From: Isoetes taiwanensis
Taxonomy: Eukaryota > Streptophyta > Lycopodiopsida > Isoetales > Isoetaceae
Length of the DNA: 64,000 nt
NCBI GenBank assembly: GCA_021234155.1
Contig: JAJEKV010000084.1
Coordinates: 248,001 to 312,000 of the forward strand
Direction of reading: 5' to 3'
This document shows, piece after piece, positions 58,745-64,000 of this stretch. Within the stretch, counting starts at the first letter, position 1. Every line of letters begins with the position of its first letter. A model generated the notes under the pieces. It was not told the DNA's origin. It saw nothing but the letters and a program-made list of their open reading frames with translations, and ran no database searches. The position numbers and the translations under genes were made by a program.

Positions 58745-59785
58745 ATGTCTACTACATTTGCAGCAAATTTGTTAAACCAAATTGAAGTATTCAAGGGGGA
58801 TACTAGATTCAAAGTTTGGAAGGAGTCTATCAAGTCTGTTCTGGAATTTGAAAAGTTGTGGCATCTTATAGATGGTAGTCAAGCTGGAGCAGTCAGTTTT
58901 GGTAATGCCAGTCCAGGTGCCAGCTCAAGTGGTCCAGGAGGAGTTGGAGTTACATGAGATTCTGGTGTATCTTCAGCTCCTGCTATTACTGTTCCAGACG
59001 AAACTAAGATTATGGAAGCACAGCAGATAATCTTGTGCAAGGTAGGAACTGCTCTTAAACTGAGGTTAAGAGGGTTGAAGCCACATGAAATGTGGCAGTA
59101 TCTTATAAGTCAATATGCGGTAAAGAGTTCTTCTCAAATTGATTTGTTGAAAAAACAACTAAGAAAGCTAAAACTATTTGAAAAAGATGATCTAACAAAT
59201 TTTTTGGAGAAGTTTGATTCAATTGTGGCAGATCTTGAAGGAGCTGGAAATGTTTTGAGTGAACAATATCAAATATTGGCACTATCTAGAGCTATTTCTC
59301 ACAATTCCCAGCTTGCAACATTAGTGAGAAATATTGCCATATCAAAGGAACATGTCTTGAGGATGATTTGAACAGAATTTGAGCAGTCAAAGGGTATGCA
59401 AGAGGATGATCAATCTCCAGAGGTGTTGTTTGCAAGAAAGCAGAAAAGAGGAGCGAGCTTTGCAAAAGAAAGAGTGGGGCTCTGCTATACTTGTAATCAG
59501 TATGGACATCTAAAAAATGAATGTCCAAGTGAAGGTAAGCAATTTAAATGCTTTAATTGTGATGGTAAAGGTCATATATCTGCAAATTGCCCAAGTCCAA
59601 AGGGTATTGGAGGAAGAGGGAGAGGTCGAGGAAGAACACAAATGGACTCTAAAAAAGGAAGGGGACGGTTCAAAGGAAATGCTAGTTTGAATATTGTGGA
59701 AGAAACAAATGAAGAAATCTCTGAGGACATTGAGGTAAAACGTGTGCTTAATGTTTCTCAGGATCTTAATAAGTATGGTAACTGA
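58745..59785 (+). pseudogene. Gag of the copia element, two in-frame TGA codons
   Basis: ATG 58745 starts MSTTFAANLLNQIEVFKGDT, typical of copia gag. TGA at 58955 and 59369 are the only breaks, all in one frame. Capsid wording follows: LKPHEMWQYLISQYAVKSSS, then LDEKFDSI-like LEKFDSIVADLEGAGNVLSE. Two zinc knuckles, C-x2-C-x4-H-x4-C, are present: CYTCNQYGHLKNEC (about 59480) and CFNCDGKGHISANC (about 59549). An Arg/Gly-rich tail follows (GGRGRGRGRTQMDSKKGRG). Both TGA sites are explained by CGA-to-TGA changes or similar transitions. Confidence 0.85.
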
Positions 59786-60799
59786 TTTCTCATTATAGAT
59801 TCAGGAGCAGAAAAATCAGTAGTGCATGATTTGAAGATCTTAAAAGAATGTAAACAAGAGTATGTTCAAGTTCAGCTTGGAGATGGTGGGGTGCAGAAAA
59901 TTAGAGATTCTGAAATATTAGAACTGTTTGATTTGAATGGAAAAATAGTGATGCTTAAAGAAGTCTTATGTGTACCTAAACTTGTGAGAAACTTAATTTT
60001 AGTCTGCCAACTTGTGGATCTTGGTTACAAGGTTGTCTTTGAGAAACTTGAATGCAAAATATTTCTGAATAATATTTTGAAGTTTATTGGAAGAAGAGTA
60101 GGCAATTTGTTTGGATTTGACAAAGATCATATTTTGTCTATCAATCTGGTTGAATATCCTTCAAAGACAACTTGGCACAATAGGTTATGTCACAATAATC
60201 CATCTAATATTGATTTGCTCATTAAAAACAAGTTCATAACAGCAAAAATAGATGAAGGAAAAAGGCCATGTGCAGGTTGTCAACTTGGAAAGCAATCTAG
60301 GCTTGCATTTAAAAGAAATGCAAAAAGAGCTAAAAGAGTGTTGGATTTAATACACACAGATCTGTGTGGGCCTATTAATGTCACAGGAATAGAAGGACAT
60401 AGATATTTTATGACCTTTATAGATGACTTTAGCAGAAGAACAAAATGTTATCTATTGAAGACAAAAGATCAAGCCTTTGAAGCTTTGAAACTATTTATAG
60501 CTGAGGCAGAGCTGGAGACAGAAAGAAAAGTTAAATGCATAAGATCAGACAGAGGAGGAGAATACTTGTCAAAAGAATTCAAGTGGTATTGTGCTAACCG
60601 TGGTATTAAAAGGCAGTTGACTTGTAGGTATTCTCCACAACAAAATGGAGTGGCTGAAAGAAAAAACAGGACCTTGCTAAATGTTGTTCGTTCCATGCTA
60701 AAATACTCAGGTTTGCCTAATTTTCTATGGAGTGAAGCTTTGAAAACAACAGTAGTTGATGTTCAAAATATATTGTTCAAAATATATTGCCTTCTGTAA
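59786..60799 (+). pseudogene. Protease and integrase of the copia element
   Basis: After TGA at 59783, probably TGG originally, the same frame gives the protease loop IIDSGAEKSVV (about 59793-59825). GAG-pre-integrase follows: VPKLVRNLILVCQLVDLGYK and the zinc site WHNRLCHNN...CAGCQLGK. The catalytic core is HTDLCGP (Asp), RSDRGGEYLS (Asp) and QQNGVAERKNRTLL (Glu). The D, D and E residues are all present. Near 60765 a 16-bp local duplication (GTTCAAAATATATT twice) causes a shift and a stop at 60797. Integrase would insert the cDNA. Confidence 0.88.
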
Positions 60800-60869
60800 A
60801 GTATAAAAGGTACAGTACCTAACATGCTATAGTCAGGGAAAACTCCTGGTTATGAACATTTAAGATCAT

Positions 60870-61546
60870 TTGGTTGTTTGGCTTTTGCTCACATTCCTGA
60901 AGAAATTAGAAAAAAAACTTGATGATAGGGCATGTATTACATATCTGGTAGGCTATGATCTGCATTCAAAAGCATACAGGTTGTATGATCCTGCTCATAG
61001 AAAAATCTTGATTAGTGGAGATGTAGTGTTCAATGAAAACAAGTTTTATCGAGCAATTCCTAATATTAATGATGATATCTTGAATGATGATCAAAGTAAC
61101 ACTGATGTGAAAGAAACAGTTGAGCATACTGCTCAGACTGAATTTAAAATGCAGGATACAAGGGAAGCTCTTGACAGTGAGAGTGAAGATGGAGATGAAG
61201 ACAAAACTGAGGTACAAGATGAAGAAAGTCTATCAGAATTTGAACCTGCAGGTGAGATAACAGTGCCTGAGTCTGAGATAGCAGAACCTGAGCCACCTGT
61301 GTATTTGGAAAAGCCAAAGAGAAAAATCAGAAGAACTGAGGCTCAGATCTTGGCTGATGAGAGTAAGTTCAAATTAGAGTTGCATGGTAGAACCGAAACA
61401 GGTAGAAGCAAAAGACATCATGATAGTAAAGGTGAAATTCATTCTGTGTTTGATATTCTAGTGTTAGAGACTGATAAATTGCCAAATAATTTTGAAGAAA
61501 CTATAAAAAGTGATGATTCAGAAAACTGGAGAAAAGCTATGGAGGA
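60870..61546 (+). pseudogene. Integrase C-terminal and linker region of the copia element, cut by LTR
   Basis: From about 60900 the frame reads KKLDDRACITYLVGYDLHSK, then YRLYDPAHRKILISGDVVFN, the copia integrase end. An acidic linker follows (ESEDGDEDKTEVQDEE), then the beginning of the RT region (DSENWRKAMED). At 61547 the chromovirus LTR interrupts it, and codons beyond are LTR. RT with its YVDD site lies to the right of the window or is lost. Confidence 0.85.
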
Positions 61547-63165
61547 TGTGACGTTCCAGGGGAGTATACGCTATAAATACGTATATTCTTGGACCCGTCA
61601 CCATACAAGTCTACCTATGTAGCCTTGTATGCCTTAGAAAGTGGCAAGGGGTGCACATCTAAGTTAATTGTTTAACTTAGATAACCTTATGATAAGGCCC
61701 ATTTCCACATGGCCTTATCCTATTGGGCAACCGCCACACGGTCCCATCCTAGTGGTGCCACGTGGCATGGCACGTGGACCCTCACCTATATTGGCTCAAA
61801 CCCTAACCCTAGACCCTTTTCCTGACTCTAGCACCTGAAATCTCATCTACGCGCCCGAAACCTCGATTCGAGCATCGTTCGTCATAGCATAGCCTGGTGC
61901 AGCAGCCCCTGGAAGGTGTGCACGATCGTAGAGGGAGCAAGCCTTCGACCCACGTCAAGGAGCATGGAGACGCCAGGAATGGGAGGAAGCGCTTCTGGAG
62001 CAGATAGGTGGAGTAGAGTTCATGGTAGTTCATCTGGGATTTAGCATTCCAGATGGGTTTGTATCTTGTATCTAGAGTAGAGCCATCCTAGAACCCTTGT
62101 TGAACATCTTGCACCCTAATCAAGGAACCCTAACCGTAGGTTAGATATGTATGATTAGGTTAAGATGTTCTTATGATGTTTATCATGATATGATATATGT
62201 GATGTTGGTTGATCACGTTGCTCCTCTTGTATTGGGAAGGGGGGTAGAGACCTAGGGCCATATGTAGTATGCTCCTAGTGTAGATCCCTTAGTTCCTATT
62301 AGTTGCGGCCTGTGCATAGGAACCCACCAGGCTATTGAGACTATGCTGCGACTCAGCACTACACAACAGGGCCAAAGGCAATATGGAGGGAGGATCCCTA
62401 CCGAGTGGGGGCTACGGGGGATCCCATAATGGGCTAGGCTTATGGTCGGTCACTTCGTGTGGGCCGAGCATCGGTCCGACACCTCCTGGGGCAACAGTGT
62501 CGCCCTGCCTCTCAAGAGTTGCAAGTGTTAGCTTGGCTCTCGTTTTGGGGGGTTCAGTCGGGTATGAATCGTGTATCGCCACGATTCTCTAGCCGCCCGA
62601 GGAGCCTCTAGACCCCGGGAAGGGGAGATGCAACCCTTCCTGCCTCGTCGGACCAGGGAGATGCAACCTGGAGTAGTTCCGATGGGTGATGCCATGGGAT
62701 TGCGTATCCGGAAGGCTAGAGTCATGTCAGAGTCTGATCTAGCCCATCTGCAAATTATGCACAGGAGGGGCGGATGGAGTGGTCAACCCTAGCCATTGTA
62801 TTATGCCAGCCCTCGCCATTGTTATGACTCGGTCTGCTCTACCTTGAGGCCTATCCAGTCAGTCGACTTCCTTATGAGTCAGAGCCACGGGTAGGAGCTC
62901 TCATGTTTTATGGCATATGATTATCTTCTTTGCAGCTATTGTTATGTGGATGAGCTACCCTCGAGGTAGTAGGATGTATTGATTATTGCTAGTTCTGACG
63001 ATGTTATGCTTCCGCTGTGATAGGAGCCCATAGGGGAAGGGCGCGCAATTCGTGTCCATTCCAGAGTGCGGGATAGATGGAGGGCCCGTGTGGTCGAAGG
63101 ACCGGATGGAGGATTTCCTACGGAGTGTACGGCTGCGAGCCGTATATTTAGTAGGGAGCGTCACA
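61547..63165 (+). repeat. 5' LTR of the second chromovirus-family element
   Basis: Starts TGTGACGTTCC, ends GGGAGCGTCACA, 1619 bp. It is recognisably related to the LTR at 17415-19029, and both have the same terminal inverted sequences. Confidence 0.92.
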
Positions 63166-63166
63166 A

Positions 63167-63179
63167 TGGTATCAGAGCG
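63167..63179 (+). promoter_or_regulatory. Primer binding site, initiator-Met tRNA type
   Basis: TGGTATCAGAGCG begins one base after the LTR end. Confidence 0.92.
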
Positions 63180-63713
63180 ATGTTCTTGGTTGACCAGGAA
63201 CTAGCACTGACCATATCCTTGAAAGTAGTCTAACAGGCCCGATAGGGTGCGAAATGGAAAAAGAATTTCCACCATGGAACCTCGAAAATAGGGAAAAATT
63301 TTCTCCTAGGTAGTGGGTCCGTAAGAATAGAGTAAAAGAATGAGTCAAATTAACATTCTAGTAAAATTGGAGTGGAAATTATGAATCAGCATCAAATTTC
63401 ACCTAACACGGGTCGAAGAACCATGCCAATCCGCGACCTGGGTGAAAAATGGCGCAAATTCATAATTAACACTTCAAACCATTAGGAAAAATTCAAAATT
63501 TTAATATAATATTGTATTAAGTATATACTAATAATTAAGCATATTGGAGTAATTAATAAGGGAGGCTAATTATTAGACCTATTAATGGTAGGGGAATATT
63601 TCTAGAACCTCTTCCTTTTAAATATCCTTGCCACCTCATTTCCCCCCAAACCTTTTCCTCCACCTTATCTCTCTTAGTCAGCCTTACATCACCCATTTTT
63701 CAGACCGTCAAAT
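63180..63713. other. Leader of the second chromovirus-family element
   Basis: About 530 bp without a supported gene; GC-poor near 63470-63600 and C/T-rich before the ATG. Confidence 0.6.
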
Positions 63714-64000
63714 ATGGCTCGAACCAAGCAGACAATGAGGAAAGTTGGAGTGAAGCCCACCTCTTCAATGGCGGAGGTAGCAGCAGGCCGACACGGTAAG
63801 CAGATTCCACCACACCTTAGGCCAAGACCAGAGGAGGAGGCGTCGTCTTCGACGGATGACACCTTCCACCCTTCAGAGGAGGGCAGCCCCAGCAGCAGCA
63901 ATTCCTTGTCGGTCGAGACCCAGCGGACCGGCGAGACAGTCCCAGTTGGTGATCTCTCCGGCCAAGAAGAAGAGCAGGAGGACGATCAAGAGCAGCAGCA
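63714..64000 (+). CDS. First ORF of the second chromovirus-family element, with histone H3 tail-like N terminus
   Basis: ATG 63714 (context CAAATATGGC) opens a frame that stays open to the window edge, 95 codons. It starts MARTKQTMRKVGVKP. After the Met, residues 1-9 are ARTKQTMRK, against ARTKQTARK in histone H3. K4 and K9 positions are kept and only residue 7 differs. GVKP that follows is like GGKAP of H3 with one residue less. PPHLRPRP (about residues 36-43) vaguely recalls PHRYRPG. From residue 44 on it is acidic, Ser- and Gln-rich (EEEASSSTDD, EEEQEDDQEQQ), not a histone fold. It is the first ORF after the leader, where gag or an H3-like gene would be. Role in the element unknown. Confidence 0.8.
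   Translation, partial: MARTKQTMRKVGVKPTSSMAEVAAGRHGKQIPPHLRPRPEEEASSSTDDTFHPSEEGSPSSSNSLSVETQRTGETVPVGDLSGQEEEQEDDQEQQ

Larger units (their letters stand above)
57878..61546 (+). mobile_element. Ty1/copia retrotransposon, interrupted by a chromovirus
   Basis: 5' LTR, initiator-Met PBS, gag with two zinc knuckles, protease, integrase, then the linker before RT, in copia order. RT and the 3' LTR are not present before the interruption at 61547. Most of gag-pol is a single frame broken only by three TGA codons, so decay is mild. Confidence 0.88.
61547..64000 (+). mobile_element. Second chromovirus-family element, 5' end (continues off window)
   Basis: LTR, PBS, leader and first ORF, inserted in the copia RT region. 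LTR ends and internal blocks place it in the same family as the left element, though the LTRs are clearly diverged. Left flank is GAGGA; the right copy of the target duplication is outside. Confidence 0.88.

Overview
This is nuclear DNA of a land plant, dominated by transposable elements nested in one another. Supports for this are chromodomain Ty3/gypsy, Tat-like Ty3/gypsy and Ty1/copia elements, several LINE families, a Helitron, a CACTA-type transposon, and decayed fragments of a plastid fibrillin (PAP) gene and a PDR-type ABC transporter. I cannot place the clade from sequence alone. I see no rRNA, tRNA or CRISPR, and no intact host gene.

Layout. (1) 1-19029: right-hand part of a chromodomain Ty3/gypsy element whose 5' LTR lies left of the window. 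It reads: a histone H3-like sequence (1-300), an accessory ORF (516 onward), a second accessory ORF (11237-11776), gag, protease, reverse transcriptase, RNase H, integrase with chromodomain, polypurine tract, and a 3' LTR (17415-19029). A CACTA-like transposon (858-9912, 3-bp target duplication) sits in the first accessory ORF. It carries captured host gene pieces, tandem repeats and a 5'-truncated LINE. (2) 19030-32250: a minus-strand copia-type LTR fragment cut by the chromovirus and itself inserted in a LINE that keeps a long open RT frame. Then come two further LINE families and, at 24382-25012, a broken fibrillin gene. (3) 32250-42933: AT-rich, gene-poor DNA with several local tandem duplications, one decayed LINE and one possible decayed exon. 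(4) 42934-56046: a Tat-like Ty3/gypsy element with both LTRs. An extra RNase H domain lies upstream of the RT, and a non-autonomous Helitron (49439-52952) sits cleanly in the integrase. (5) 56047-57880: a short exon-like stretch and two blocks of a 15-bp-based minisatellite. (6) 57878-61546: a copia element interrupted in the linker before its RT by (7) the 5' end of a second chromovirus-family element (LTR 61547-63165, initiator-Met PBS). Its first ORF opens at 63714 with a near-copy of the histone H3 N-terminal tail.

The most unusual theme is histone H3. The window starts inside an H3 fold that lies upstream of chromovirus ORFs, and it ends inside a related element whose first protein starts with ARTKQT-M-RK. 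My inference is that this LTR family carries an H3-like gene or H3-tail mimic together with an integrase chromodomain. Nearly every frame is broken by single-base shifts or TGA codons, so most genes here are annotated as decayed.
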